Origin: G942493375 sp942493375
GTDB taxonomy: Bacteria; Armatimonadota; UBA5829
NCBI GenBank assembly: GCA_942493375.1
Contig: OW818698.1
Span: 2,356,001-2,420,000, forward strand
Direction of reading: 5' to 3'
Length of the DNA: 64,000 bases
Shown here: positions 36,796 to 46,274 of the stretch, piece after piece
How positions within the stretch are numbered: position 1 is the first letter of the stretch
Layout: each line of letters begins with the position of its first letter
Made by a program: the position numbers and the translations under genes
The notes under the pieces: generated by a model
What the model was told of the DNA's origin: nothing
Seen by the model: only the letters and a program-made list of their open reading frames with translations
The model's database searches: none

Positions 36796-38889
36796 CTACT
36801 TGAACACCAGAACCAGTCCATCCCTTGCAGGCACGTTAACTGTCAGGTGATTGTTCCCTTTATGCACAGTTCGCAGGATTATTGTATTGGTTTGGTTGAT
36901 CTTTTGGACTGTCCATTTCATTCTACCCACCGACGCTGGGGTGAACTCAAACTCAAAAGGCTGGTCTTTGGTGTCTGCGTTGGCGAGTACTACTGCGTAG
37001 GAACCATCATCGGATTTCCACAGGGTTGCGTGCACAGCTTGAATTGTCCGGTCTTCTAGAGTTGAAGTCCAACTGCCCCATTTGCCGGTTACATTGGGAA
37101 TGGAGTTAGTCGGTTTAACCAGTTCCATCAATTCTCCCTCAACGATGTATTTTCTTGCTTTATAGCGTAACCTGGCAAGGTTTGATAGGATCTTCAGTTT
37201 TTCCTTTTGTTCAGGCTGAAGGATATATGCACTCTCCCAGAACAACTGTGCACCCCAGGCGAAGTCCCTGGCTTGAAGCATCGCAAAGGACATATCGCTA
37301 TCGCTGGCCCTATTGGTACCGAAATATTGGGTATAGCCGCTGTAGACTGCAGTCATCATCGGGATGTCGTTCTGGCTTCTTGGTATCCAGATCAGGAACA
37401 AATCAACAAAGTCCATGTATGGCTCTGCATTGTTTTCTGCTGCTACGAAAAATCCTCCCGGTCTTTTGGTGCAGTAATCCCGGGCAGCAGTGATAGACTT
37501 GCGGTAACCCTCTATCCACCATTTATCTCTTCCCAATGTATGCCCGTGGTCTTTGTTGTAACACTCAGTTATCGGAGCGCCGGCTACCTGATCGATGTAT
37601 ATGCCCCCCACCCCGGCCTCATCTGCAATCTGGCGGATGAGCTTGGTCAAACGGTTCTGCCAGAATGAATCACCCAGACACATAACAGCCAGCTTAGTCC
37701 CGGATCCATAGTCCTCCAGATTCGGTACACCTGCTTGATTTGTAGTGGCATGCGGTTTAGCTGTGGGGTAGTTTTTGTTTTGGGTGTCCCAGAGTCTGCC
37801 ATTTATATATGGCATAGAGTAAATTCCGGCTTCTTTGAGTCGTTTTACTGTTTCGGTAAATCCTGGTTTTGCAGGCAGGTAGTCGGGATAGTCCTTATCG
37901 AATGGATTGCTGTGCCAGGAGTACCAATGGACTCCGACAGGCACACCCAACAGCCTGCGGAACTCCAGAGCACCCTTTTCATTCTCTGTAAAATTTTCAG
38001 CCAGGTTCAGCCAGACTCCAACTTCTTTGACTGCAGGGGAGATATCTTTTCTCTTTGCAATCGGTCCTCTGGCTGTCCAGGGAGCATTTTTAACTACCCA
38101 TTTACGGTAGAGTTTACAGCCCCTTACCCAGTCTCCCTTGTAAACTCCAAGCACAAAGTCATAAGGCATTGCCCAGTCATTGCCTGCAACAGTGGCATTT
38201 GGAACAGAGGTTTCTATTGAATAGATATTGCCTGGCTGTAGTTGAAATATCTTATACAGTGCTCCAGGGTCGTGGGTAGCAAGATATAGGGAATCATTAC
38301 CATCAGACAATGAACAGAACTGCATCGGGGTATCTGCGGATGGATAGTAGCCATAGAGTCTATCCTTAAGGCCTTTGAACATCTCTCCCCAGTTGTATTT
38401 AGGAAATGCAATATCAGATTTGCCGGAAGTGCCCAGGTTACTTATCTCTGGGAATACACAGGATATAATGGATGCATCGGAGTTGTTGTCTACAATGATC
38501 TTGAAATGAGCAAGGCTATCTGTTTTTTGAATACTGCACTTTACAGCGATATTGAAGCTGCCTGTTATGCCTTGTATGGTGAGATTTTTCCAAACCAGAT
38601 CAGCTGATCCCTTGTTCAAGTGTATTGCAGGTTTGGCACAGCCGGTGTTGGCTAACTCTGCAGGATCACCATTTGATTTCTTTAGCATCAAATGCCAGAG
38701 CCTGGGTTTTTCAGCAGGAGCAGGGATGAAATTGTGATTGGTTGCCAGGCTGATGATCCCAGTTATGCCCCCAGTATCCGAGCTGAATGTAATCCTGGTG
38801 TGCCTGTCTTCAAGTGCTGGAGCAGCTGACAGGCACAGCGACGCAACGATCATAAAGAAAATGAATACGACGAGTAGTACTAATCTCAT
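36796..38889 (-). CDS. Secreted DUF6259-type glycoside hydrolase-like protein
   Basis: A 697-residue exported protein. A signal peptide (1-22) is followed by a beta-sandwich (about 25-270), a (beta/alpha)8-like domain (about 285-580) and a small C-terminal beta domain ending in NVPARDGLVLVFK. GVYKGDWVRGCKLYRKWV links the sandwich to the barrel as in DUF6259 proteins (related to GH101-like endo-glycosidases). GGIYIDQVAGAP and FFVAAENNAEPYMDFVD lie on barrel strands and could provide the catalytic Asp and Glu. ATG 38889 is preferred; a TTG at 38895 directly abuts the upstream stop and would add two residues. Tight spacing (6 bases upstream, 22 downstream) indicates one operon with its neighbours. 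Confidence 0.68.
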   Translation of the reverse strand: MRLVLLVVFIFFMIVASLCLSAAPALEDRHTRITFSSDTGGITGIISLATNHNFIPAPAEKPRLWHLMLKKSNGDPAELANTGCAKPAIHLNKGSADLVWKNLTIQGITGSFNIAVKCSIQKTDSLAHFKIIVDNNSDASIISCVFPEISNLGTSGKSDIAFPKYNWGEMFKGLKDRLYGYYPSADTPMQFCSLSDGNDSLYLATHDPGALYKIFQLQPGNIYSIETSVPNATVAGNDWAMPYDFVLGVYKGDWVRGCKLYRKWVVKNAPWTARGPIAKRKDISPAVKEVGVWLNLAENFTENEKGALEFRRLLGVPVGVHWYSWHSNPFDKDYPDYLPAKPGFTETVKRLKEAGIYSMPYINGRLWDTQNKNYPTAKPHATTNQAGVPNLEDYGSGTKLAVMCLGDSFWQNRLTKLIRQIADEAGVGGIYIDQVAGAPITECYNKDHGHTLGRDKWWIEGYRKSITAARDYCTKRPGGFFVAAENNAEPYMDFVDLFLIWIPRSQNDIPMMTAVYSGYTQYFGTNRASDSDMSFAMLQARDFAWGAQLFWESAYILQPEQKEKLKILSNLARLRYKARKYIVEGELMELVKPTNSIPNVTGKWGSWTSTLEDRTIQAVHATLWKSDDGSYAVVLANADTKDQPFEFEFTPASVGRMKWTVQKINQTNTIILRTVHKGNNHLTVNVPARDGLVLVFK

Positions 38890-38895
38890 CGACAA

Positions 38896-41217
38896 TTATT
38901 TCCCAACTTTCGGGTGATTGAGTTTTAAATCGATCTCACCCAATCTGCGAAGGTCATCAAGCATAGGTATCAGACTGGACATACCAGCCTCCGGTAAAAC
39001 GTCCTCTGCTGTGTATTGGACAGTCTGCATTCCAAATGGCATATTGCCAATAAAGTAGAACTTTGCTGCATCTGTTTTGCGGATATCAGGTTTAGTGTCA
39101 TAGAAAGTACTAGCCAGTATGTACAGCTTAACCGGATCATCCCCTGTCTGCCACATTCGGGTTGCTTTAGGATCGACGTAATATTGGAGATGCCCCATAA
39201 ATATCTGACCACCATAATTTCTGATATTTATGGCAGTTCCTTTGTCTTCTTCAGAGAGAAAGAAGTGGATTTTGGCCCCCTGTATAGTTGCTCTGCCAGG
39301 AGGTAGATCCGGAGAACCCTCAAAATCGTAACCGTTATTTGCCTGTTCGATATAGAAATCACTCATCACAATATTCTGATTGTCTCGCAGGTATAAACCA
39401 TATGTTATAAGAGTAGCCAGGCGAGACTGGAAACCAAGCAGACCACTCCGGTGTGTGTCTTTTCCATCAACTATAATGGATCCTTCATAAGAAACACTAG
39501 CCAGAATAATTGCCTGTGCACAGTCTGTGAAGTGCATATTTCCATCAACATGCTGCATTAGTACCACTGAGTTTTTACCAAGATTGCTGAATAGAAACCC
39601 CTTGCGAAATGGCTGCAATTGATACATTCCATATGCCCAGACGCCATCGTAGGTCATTCTGGATGGTTTATCGGAACCAATCTGGTGGACATCGACACCG
39701 TTATTCATCTGTCCGACATCGTGGCTTCCTGTGTCGATATTTTCCAGTGTAATATTCTTTGGATCTCGAATTTCTATTGTTGTTCCACCATCTGCGCCTT
39801 TCCAGAACAGTTTGGTGAACCATCCACTCCCTCCAACGTGGTAGTCTTTGCCCGTAATACGCAGTGTCTCCTTAACAATATATGTCCCAGTTGGCAGATA
39901 GGCGATAGAGTTCCTGCCATATTTTCGAGCCGAATCGATTGTCTTCTGTATAGCTGCAGTGTCATCGGTGACGCCATCACCTTTTGCACCAAAGTCCCTT
40001 TTAGCATCAAAAACTCTGCCGGGAATTTGGACACTGTCTTTGAGAAAATGTTGCGAAGCTGATTTTATTGAACCTTTACGAGTCCCTGCAGGAACCGTGT
40101 AGAATTTCCCAGCATTATCGGGATAAAATACTTTTACAGTTTCTTTTGAGAAATTCTGTGAGATTACGATACGCTGGTCGAGTTTATTGATTTTGACTGG
40201 CGGATTTTTTCCGGGAGGATTGGAAAATATGCAGTCGAACATCAGAACCGGAGCACCCCCAACCAGCATCGCCTGTGTTGGATCTTCGGATTGGGAAACA
40301 CCCGGCAACACGCCTAAAGGAATAGCACCATCAGGATTCTTCCATCCTGATACATTACAATCCTGGATGGTCAATGTACCAACAGGATGATTAAACTTGA
40401 TGAAGGCGTTTGAACCAACCGAAGTACATCGCCGTACCGAGCTACCATGCTCGTTGAATGCATTGATGTCTACAACCTTGCTGCCTTCAAAATGACAGTT
40501 GCGTATATAGAAGTTTCCATGCACGCAGTCGATAGCCGTGTCTGATTGCTGGAACTCGCAGCCGTCAAATGTAAAGTCATAATCATTGAATTGAACGAAG
40601 GATACGCCGGTCTTGCAGCGGACAAACAGACAGTTCTCAAACATTGATTCTGACAGTGCAAATTTATCCTTGGGTTCTGCAAGTATGCCTGCTTCAGTAA
40701 AATCGTAGAATGCCAGATGCTGGTGCCTGACTTCAGTTTCAAACCGCCGGTCGGAGTAGTGATAGAATCCTATTGAGGCTTTGTTTTGTCCTCTGAAGGT
40801 AATGCCTACAAAACGGCTGTAGGCAACTCCATCATCCATAAATATTTTGCCACCGATTTCGCCGTCCCATATAAGAGTGGTACTGCGACCATGCCCAATA
40901 AGTGATAAACCGTGCAAAGGGCCTCGCAACGAGAGAGTTTTTGTGATGCGATAGGTTCCTGCCGGTAGATAAACAGTGGAACCGTCTTTGATACCATCCA
41001 ATGCTTTCTGGATTGCTGCTGTGTCATCAGCTTTGCCATCACCTATTGCACCGAGAGACTTCACGCTGACCCAGTCAGAACGAGGCTCCCAGTTTAGAAC
41101 AGGCAACTGCACTTTGGCAACTGTTGGTTTCTGAGCAGAATTGGCTACCTGTGCAGATAACATGACCAGAATTGCCAAAACTACTGTGCACAGTATTGTC
41201 TTGGTATGGTTGTGCAT
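38896..41217 (-). CDS. Secreted double pectate-lyase-3/GH55-like beta-helix protein
   Basis: A 773-residue exported protein with a signal peptide (1-27). It has two parallel beta-helix domains, each opening with the hallmark of the Pectate_lyase_3 family: SLGAIGDGKADDTAAIQKAL with YLPAGTYRITKTL (from residue ~54), and DFGAKGDGVTDDTAAIQKTI with YLPTGTYIVKETL (from about 400). Tandem helices of this kind occur in GH55 exo-beta-1,3-glucanases and in polysaccharide lyases or epimerases. Catalytic residues could not be assigned. It lies between DUF4838 and DUF6259 genes in a minus-strand series, with its stop six bases before the next ATG. Confidence 0.75.
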   Translation of the reverse strand: MHNHTKTILCTVVLAILVMLSAQVANSAQKPTVAKVQLPVLNWEPRSDWVSVKSLGAIGDGKADDTAAIQKALDGIKDGSTVYLPAGTYRITKTLSLRGPLHGLSLIGHGRSTTLIWDGEIGGKIFMDDGVAYSRFVGITFRGQNKASIGFYHYSDRRFETEVRHQHLAFYDFTEAGILAEPKDKFALSESMFENCLFVRCKTGVSFVQFNDYDFTFDGCEFQQSDTAIDCVHGNFYIRNCHFEGSKVVDINAFNEHGSSVRRCTSVGSNAFIKFNHPVGTLTIQDCNVSGWKNPDGAIPLGVLPGVSQSEDPTQAMLVGGAPVLMFDCIFSNPPGKNPPVKINKLDQRIVISQNFSKETVKVFYPDNAGKFYTVPAGTRKGSIKSASQHFLKDSVQIPGRVFDAKRDFGAKGDGVTDDTAAIQKTIDSARKYGRNSIAYLPTGTYIVKETLRITGKDYHVGGSGWFTKLFWKGADGGTTIEIRDPKNITLENIDTGSHDVGQMNNGVDVHQIGSDKPSRMTYDGVWAYGMYQLQPFRKGFLFSNLGKNSVVLMQHVDGNMHFTDCAQAIILASVSYEGSIIVDGKDTHRSGLLGFQSRLATLITYGLYLRDNQNIVMSDFYIEQANNGYDFEGSPDLPPGRATIQGAKIHFFLSEEDKGTAINIRNYGGQIFMGHLQYYVDPKATRMWQTGDDPVKLYILASTFYDTKPDIRKTDAAKFYFIGNMPFGMQTVQYTAEDVLPEAGMSSLIPMLDDLRRLGEIDLKLNHPKVGK

Positions 41218-41236
41218 TCAAACCCTCCAACAAACA

Positions 41237-43549
41237 CTATTTGTCAGACTTAACCAGTATTAATCGGTCCAGGTATAGCGTACGCTGCTCCTCACTGTTT
41301 CTCGGTGGAACCAGATATATCTGTGACGATGCATTAGGCGTGAAGCTGCCTATCTCGTATTCGTGGTATCCACCTGGTTTGAGTTCGTCCAGAGCGATGT
41401 AGCGCCGCAGCAGATACGATTTAGTAACGCCATCATATACACCGATCTCGTAAGTGCCACCTGCAGCCTGGCCAGCTTCCATTTTTAGACGAACGTAGAG
41501 TTTCACTATTCCCAGCCGACAGTCAGAAGATATTAGTTGTGCCTGTGGGGACCAGACCCCAGCATCCGTACCGTGCATCTTTATAGTGACTCCATTTGAT
41601 GCTTCGCTGTCACTGACAACTGTATCCGGGGCAATGACATTGAACCTGGGTTCTTGAAGATCAATCCACTGCTCTTTGGGAATTTTGGCACTGGTGACAA
41701 TATCCGGAACTGTCACAGAATCTTTCATTGGTGGAATAGGCAAGCCGTTGTACGTTACATAAAGTCTGCCTGAAAGGATCTCTTCATAATTATCAGGGAT
41801 TCTAATTCCTTCACCAAGCCATATATTCTCTGTCGCTTTGCACTGTTCCATAAATGCTCTGGCCATATCTGCAGCTTCCGGGTCTGATATCCATTTCTTA
41901 ACTTCAGGATTTGAGCGACGGTTCAGCAGCACCAGATGGTTGAGGGCTATGCGTTCTATTTTCAAACGTTCAGATAGTATTGGATTGCTCTTTACGGCCT
42001 TTTCAGCTTTATCGAACAGCGCCACACAGTATTTGAGTTCAGATGAAGTCAGGAAGCACGGATCATCGTTCCAGCAGGGCATATAAACTGTGTTCTTAAT
42101 AGCTGCTTTGCCGATATAATCCAGATATTCCTTCAGATATTTCCCCGCAGGTCCATAATAGCCTGTCAGGAATTCATTCATAAGTTTATCCTGATCGAGA
42201 GATGGATCCCACAGCAGATGAGCCAGCATCCAGGTTCTCAGAAGTGTAAAGTTAATAGTGGGATTAAAACGATCGTCCTGTCCAAATATGCCTACTACTT
42301 TGTTAGCTGCGAATATGCGGAGATTTGGTCCCAGCACCTGCCAGTTGGGATGCGGGATGAGCTGCTGGTGATAGTTCCAGACATAGTCCCAGATAAACAG
42401 ATTGGATGTTATTTTCCCCCAGGCTTTCAGATCATGGAAGTAGCCTTTGTTACGGGGAGAATCCAGAGGCGTTGCGAAATCACATTCGATAGAACAGAGC
42501 CTGACAATCACGTTTCTGCGGGCTTTGATACTGGAAGTTGGGGCCGTCCTGCTGTATGTGTATGCAAGAGTTTCCACTTTGTAATCCGGATAGGTTTTCT
42601 CGATCTCCTCAGCACATAAATTGACGAAGTTGATTATCGTACCGGATGGGCCTCCGAACTTTTTGTCCTGTGCTAGGCATTCAGAGCACTGACAGGGTCC
42701 TGCACCATCGTTTTGGGAGATTGAGATTATACCTGCGCTGGGATCTGAGGCAATCAAAGCCAGAGCATTTTTGACTAACTCAGCACGCATCTGTGGATTA
42801 GAAAGACAGAGCTGCCTGCCTTCATGCGCACGCGAACCGCCGGATTCTCCATACCATTCGGGCTGGCTGGCGAAGTATTTAGCAGGGGGTAACAATTCAT
42901 AAAATGTATGTACAAACGGCTTTATGCGTATATATCCACCCATGGAAGCAGGCAATGCCGGAACTTCTCCATTGAGCTTGAGAATTGCCCCAAAGTGACC
43001 GGTTTCATAATACATCCTCACCGAGTGCACACTTCTGTAGAAAAACTTTGGAACGTAGGTCTTGTTAATGCTTTCAATCGTAAGAGTTTTCTTAACAGGA
43101 ATGAAGCTGGAGTCCTTCGTCCACCAACGGCAGCCTACATAATCCTCAAGAAATGTATAGACTGCGTAGAGCGCGCCTCTTGGTCTGCCTCCGGCAAGTA
43201 TTAATGTGTTACCAACAGTCCTAATGACAATCCCATCATTACCGAGCTTGTTCCATTTAACATCCGGCAGAAGCCGCTTTACTTCTGTTGAAGGACCGAC
43301 CAGGATTCGCGCCGTATTTTGATTACTTGAAGAAGATACTATTTTGAAATCGGCACTTGTTACCCGATGTAGATAGACTTGAAGTTCTTTTACCGCGAAT
43401 TGCTCTGCCAGGGTCGCGTCATTTGCTACTACTATCACAGCCTTTGCAACACCATTCTTTGCAAGATAGACTGGCGCTGATTGAGTGGTGGTAGGCAATA
43501 GCATCAGAATAACCATGGCTAGAATAGAGGCATACAACAAAGCATTCAT
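41237..43549 (-). CDS. Secreted DUF4838 (GH67/GH20-like) protein
   Basis: A 770-residue exported protein. After the signal peptide (1-24) comes an alpha/beta domain like that in front of GH67 and GH20 barrels (FAVKELQVYLHRVTSADFKIV, GRPRGALYAVYTFLEDYVGCRWW). DUF4838 follows, recognised from SISQNDGAGPCQCSEC and the WDYVWNYHQQLIPHPNW segment. A C-terminal carbohydrate-binding-like beta-sandwich runs from about residue 640. DUF4838 proteins are thought to act on uronic-acid or hexosamine glycans, but few are characterised. The start is uncertain: ATG 43549 is chosen, while a GTG at 43561 would add four residues. A 9-bp-period tandem repeat lies just upstream at 43583-43618. Confidence 0.75.
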   Translation of the reverse strand: MNALLYASILAMVILMLLPTTTQSAPVYLAKNGVAKAVIVVANDATLAEQFAVKELQVYLHRVTSADFKIVSSSSNQNTARILVGPSTEVKRLLPDVKWNKLGNDGIVIRTVGNTLILAGGRPRGALYAVYTFLEDYVGCRWWTKDSSFIPVKKTLTIESINKTYVPKFFYRSVHSVRMYYETGHFGAILKLNGEVPALPASMGGYIRIKPFVHTFYELLPPAKYFASQPEWYGESGGSRAHEGRQLCLSNPQMRAELVKNALALIASDPSAGIISISQNDGAGPCQCSECLAQDKKFGGPSGTIINFVNLCAEEIEKTYPDYKVETLAYTYSRTAPTSSIKARRNVIVRLCSIECDFATPLDSPRNKGYFHDLKAWGKITSNLFIWDYVWNYHQQLIPHPNWQVLGPNLRIFAANKVVGIFGQDDRFNPTINFTLLRTWMLAHLLWDPSLDQDKLMNEFLTGYYGPAGKYLKEYLDYIGKAAIKNTVYMPCWNDDPCFLTSSELKYCVALFDKAEKAVKSNPILSERLKIERIALNHLVLLNRRSNPEVKKWISDPEAADMARAFMEQCKATENIWLGEGIRIPDNYEEILSGRLYVTYNGLPIPPMKDSVTVPDIVTSAKIPKEQWIDLQEPRFNVIAPDTVVSDSEASNGVTIKMHGTDAGVWSPQAQLISSDCRLGIVKLYVRLKMEAGQAAGGTYEIGVYDGVTKSYLLRRYIALDELKPGGYHEYEIGSFTPNASSQIYLVPPRNSEEQRTLYLDRLILVKSDK

Positions 43550-43582
43550 TTTACAACTCACTTTCGGGTACTTTACTGGATT

Positions 43583-43618
43583 GGACGAATAGGACTTATA
43601 CGACTAATAGGACAGAAT
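43583..43618. repeat. Four 9-bp GGACnnnTA-type tandem units
   Basis: Units GGACGAATA, GGACTTATA, CGACTAATA and GGACAGAAT follow each other without gaps between the GH5-like stop (43625) and the DUF4838 start. The same unit design occurs at 8788-8814, so this is a dispersed intergenic repeat family in this genome. Confidence 0.8.
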
Positions 43619-43624
43619 ATCAAG

Positions 43625-44920
43625 TCAATGTTCAATTATCCCGGTTAATCTTTCGGATTTACCTTTTCTAATCTGTTTGCACAGTTCCATCATATAGGTT
43701 TTCTGCGGTTCTTCGTTCCAGGCGGGTTCGTCGGGAGCGAAGTATCCTGTGGGAGTAATTCCCCAATAACCATCATCAATTGCTGCATGTACAACAGCTT
43801 CGGTAACTGATCTCCATGCTGCGGACTCTTCAAATCGGGATCCAAATGGTGGATATAAATAATAACCTTCTGTCAGAGTGACCGGCAGTGCATGCTTTCT
43901 ACCCAATTCAGCACCTCTGTGGACTGTTTGAAGCATTGCTTCTCTTACTGTATCCACTTTGCCACCGAACTCTCTGTATAACCTGCAATCGTAGCGGTTA
44001 TTGTCCAGGTTGGCATAGAGCCAGGTTATTCTTCGGAAGAAATCATTGGTCTGTTCATTTTTTGTGGCAGCTTTACCAAGGAACTGCTCCCAGATTATTC
44101 TAAACTGGTCCCAGGGTATGATATCAGGTTTCAGCAAATCCCGCAGAGCTGGATCATTCAGATCAGGTCCTGCAATTGGATCCCACTTGGGGAAGTCCAT
44201 GATTAGACCGTAAACGTGGTGATCTACAAGCTGAGAATTGTGAGCCCAGAACTCTTCTTCAGGTATCGTGGAATAATCCGCCGAGAACAGAATGTCAGGA
44301 TGTTTCTCCATTAGATATGATAATGCCGATTCCACAACAATCCGTTTTTGCTGTGGTTCTATCTCAAACCAGTCAAGTTCATTGTGAAGTTCAACGTAGG
44401 CAATTCGATTTCCCAGACCAAGGGCTTTTATCTCATTAATAAGTTTGTCGTGTTGTTTTGCCAGGTGGAACAGAAAATCTTCCGGCGTGGGATCCATTAT
44501 GCTCCGACGAATACTGTCATCAGCCAGAATTGATGTGTTCTCATGATACTCCCAGGTAGTCAGCGCCAGATACATATCATATTTTTCTGCCAGCTTGAAT
44601 AGACGCATGAGTCTATCATGGACGTCATACTTCAGATTGCCTTTGAAGTTCAGGCACCTCATGTTTTGGTTATAACCCGGCATGAAGGCCTTCAATTCCA
44701 CATTACTACGCCTGTTGCCTGATTCATCATAACGCCAGTCGGGAACGACATCCAGCCGAATACAGTTGAAGCCCCTCTCTTTAGACTCTACCATTGCCTT
44801 TTCGAGATCGCCATAAGCTTCGTCAGGCTGAGCATAGGTGAGCCAGTACCAGCCCCACATAACAACAGCCATCCGTTCGGGAAGATGGTCGGGAATAGTT
44901 GCACAACCTATAACGTTCAT
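43625..44920 (-). CDS. GH5-like cellulase-fold glycoside hydrolase
   Basis: A 431-residue TIM-barrel enzyme without a signal peptide. FNCIRLDVVPDW, YDMYLALTTWEYH and YVELHNELDW follow the strand order of clan GH-A. Asn180-Glu181 fits the acid/base pair, and Glu351 in LPVTLTEGYY the nucleophile. It looks like the sugar-binding cellulase-like subgroup of GH5 relatives. ATG 44920 is chosen because GGAGGAT lies 9 bases upstream. The longer frame to 45001 is excluded because a strong promoter -35 box sits exactly there. It heads the minus-strand polysaccharide series and may act intracellularly on released oligosaccharides. Confidence 0.75.
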   Translation of the reverse strand: MNVIGCATIPDHLPERMAVVMWGWYWLTYAQPDEAYGDLEKAMVESKERGFNCIRLDVVPDWRYDESGNRRSNVELKAFMPGYNQNMRCLNFKGNLKYDVHDRLMRLFKLAEKYDMYLALTTWEYHENTSILADDSIRRSIMDPTPEDFLFHLAKQHDKLINEIKALGLGNRIAYVELHNELDWFEIEPQQKRIVVESALSYLMEKHPDILFSADYSTIPEEEFWAHNSQLVDHHVYGLIMDFPKWDPIAGPDLNDPALRDLLKPDIIPWDQFRIIWEQFLGKAATKNEQTNDFFRRITWLYANLDNNRYDCRLYREFGGKVDTVREAMLQTVHRGAELGRKHALPVTLTEGYYLYPPFGSRFEESAAWRSVTEAVVHAAIDDGYWGITPTGYFAPDEPAWNEEPQKTYMMELCKQIRKGKSERLTGIIEH

Positions 44921-44972
44921 TGTATTGATCCTCCGGGATAAAAGGAATGTAATGCTGAATGGATATGGGGTT

Positions 44973-45001
44973 ATGCTACAGAAGAGGGGGATTATTGTCA
45001 A
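44973..45001 (-). promoter_or_regulatory. Sigma-70-type promoter of the GH5-like gene
   Basis: On the minus strand, perfect TTGACA (45001-44996), 17 bases, then TAGCAT (44978-44973). Transcription would start near 44966, giving a ~45-base leader before ATG 44920. This fixes the start codon of the gene. Confidence 0.7.
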
Positions 45002-45011
45002 ACTTAAATAA

Positions 45012-45053
45012 GGGGAGAAGATTCCAAGTATCAGAACCAGAAGTCTTCTCCCC
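45012..45053 (-). terminator. Rho-independent-like terminator of the cytochrome operon
   Basis: GGGGAGAAG (45012-45020) pairs with CTTCTCCCC (45045-45053), and the stem extends by further pairs with one mismatch. In the minus direction the stem is followed by TTATTTAAGTTT. It lies 22 bases after the stop of the cytochrome-porin gene and directly before the GH5 promoter, insulating the two units. Confidence 0.65.
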
Positions 45054-45074
45054 TGTAGTCTGTGTTTTCAGTCC

Positions 45075-46274
45075 TTAAAATGCAAAGTCGAGTCTTGTGG
45101 TAAAGAACTTTTCTTTAGCATTCTCCAAACCAGGTTGATTCTGTTTGCGGTCGGAGTATTCCAGATGCAAGGCTATGTTATCCTGGAAGTAGTATCTTCC
45201 ACCTACAGTCCAACGCTTCACATTCTGACCAAGATCACCGGTATTCACACAATCATAACGAGCGAACCCGACAAGTGAGGTAGTAGGTAGATATGAAAGT
45301 TCGGCAAATCCACCGGAGAACTCCACATCAGAACCTGTTCCCCAGAGAGCTTTATTGTCATTGCCATGTAGATACTGCAGAGAAAGATTGAATCTCTCGT
45401 AGTTCAAACTTGCATCAGCACCAAATCGGTTATAGCTTTCGCGGGTGCTGAGTAGGGCTTCATCATCTATGGTTCCTCGGCCTCTGCCCAGATAGCCCAA
45501 AACACCTATTCTCTGTCCGGTTGTCTGACCTTCTCCAGCACCGAAAACCTTGGCAGCACGGAAATAAATGTCTGTCGCACCGTCATTGGTGTTAGCTGAG
45601 GTTGATCCATTAACCAGACCGGTGGCATAACTAAATCCCTGACGGTTATAACCAGTAATCTCAAAGCCGGACTGTGTATCACTCAGAGGAGCCCCACCCG
45701 GGAATGCGAACTCATATATCTCATATGGTGAGAATGACAGTATCCGCTTCGCGCTGAAAGCTACATACGCCGGTTCAAATCTACCTGCTCGCACATTAAG
45801 CATAGTGGACCCGATATTGCTGAATACAACCGAAGCCATTTCCAGAACTCCTGTTTGTGCAGCAACTCCACGCGAACCTTCGATTTGTGGCGGATACACC
45901 ATAAAATATCCGATATTTGATCCCATCAGTCCGGCGGAAAGGATGTCCAATCCATTCAGCTGGAACTCATTGACATCAGTCGAATCTGTTGTATGCTTGA
46001 AGTTGTCGTAGTTGTATCCTGCACTTGTTCTCATTGCAAATGGAGGAGGACTCTCCAATATTGTCTTCTCTTCATTTTCACGGCCAGGAAGTTGGTATCC
46101 ATTCTGTCTGTACCGGACTCCAATGTCGTTGAGCCTGGGGAAGTTGGAGTGGCACATTGTGCAGTTAAATCCATATTTTCGAGCAAAGACCGGGATAGCT
46201 TGTACCTGTAGAGCACTGCCTACTATAGTTACAACAGTGGCAATTGTAATCATCCATACGTTCAGTCTTTTCAT
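45075..46274 (-). CDS. Fused mono-haem cytochrome c/outer-membrane porin (Cyc2-like)
   Basis: A 399-residue protein with a signal peptide (residues 1-26, ending VQA). Directly after it comes one c-type haem motif, CTMCH (38-42), in the context PVFARKYGFN-CTMCH-SNFPRLN. The rest is a beta-barrel: alternating hydrophobic/aromatic strands (GYFMVYP, LNVRAGRF, FSYATGLVNG, RIGVLGYLGRG, NLSLQYLHGND, RWTVGGRYYF, ALHLEYSD) and a final RLDFAF with the C-terminal Phe used for outer-membrane insertion. A single haem plugged into a porin is the architecture of Cyc2-type outer-membrane iron oxidases, though homology to characterised Cyc2 is untested. ATG overlaps the peroxidase stop (ATGA), so the two are coupled. 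A role in moving electrons across the outer membrane is inferred. Confidence 0.72.
   Translation of the reverse strand: MKRLNVWMITIATVVTIVGSALQVQAIPVFARKYGFNCTMCHSNFPRLNDIGVRYRQNGYQLPGRENEEKTILESPPPFAMRTSAGYNYDNFKHTTDSTDVNEFQLNGLDILSAGLMGSNIGYFMVYPPQIEGSRGVAAQTGVLEMASVVFSNIGSTMLNVRAGRFEPAYVAFSAKRILSFSPYEIYEFAFPGGAPLSDTQSGFEITGYNRQGFSYATGLVNGSTSANTNDGATDIYFRAAKVFGAGEGQTTGQRIGVLGYLGRGRGTIDDEALLSTRESYNRFGADASLNYERFNLSLQYLHGNDNKALWGTGSDVEFSGGFAELSYLPTTSLVGFARYDCVNTGDLGQNVKRWTVGGRYYFQDNIALHLEYSDRKQNQPGLENAKEKFFTTRLDFAF

Noticed and set aside
36774..36821. Longer N-terminus for the PcRGLX-like protein
   Set aside because: It would precede the signal peptide with 16 unrelated residues and overlap the end of the upstream gene. 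A GGAGG site supports ATG 36773.
44921..45001. 27-residue longer start for the GH5-like protein
   Set aside because: This stretch contains a TTGACA/TAGCAT promoter, so it is upstream of the transcript start.
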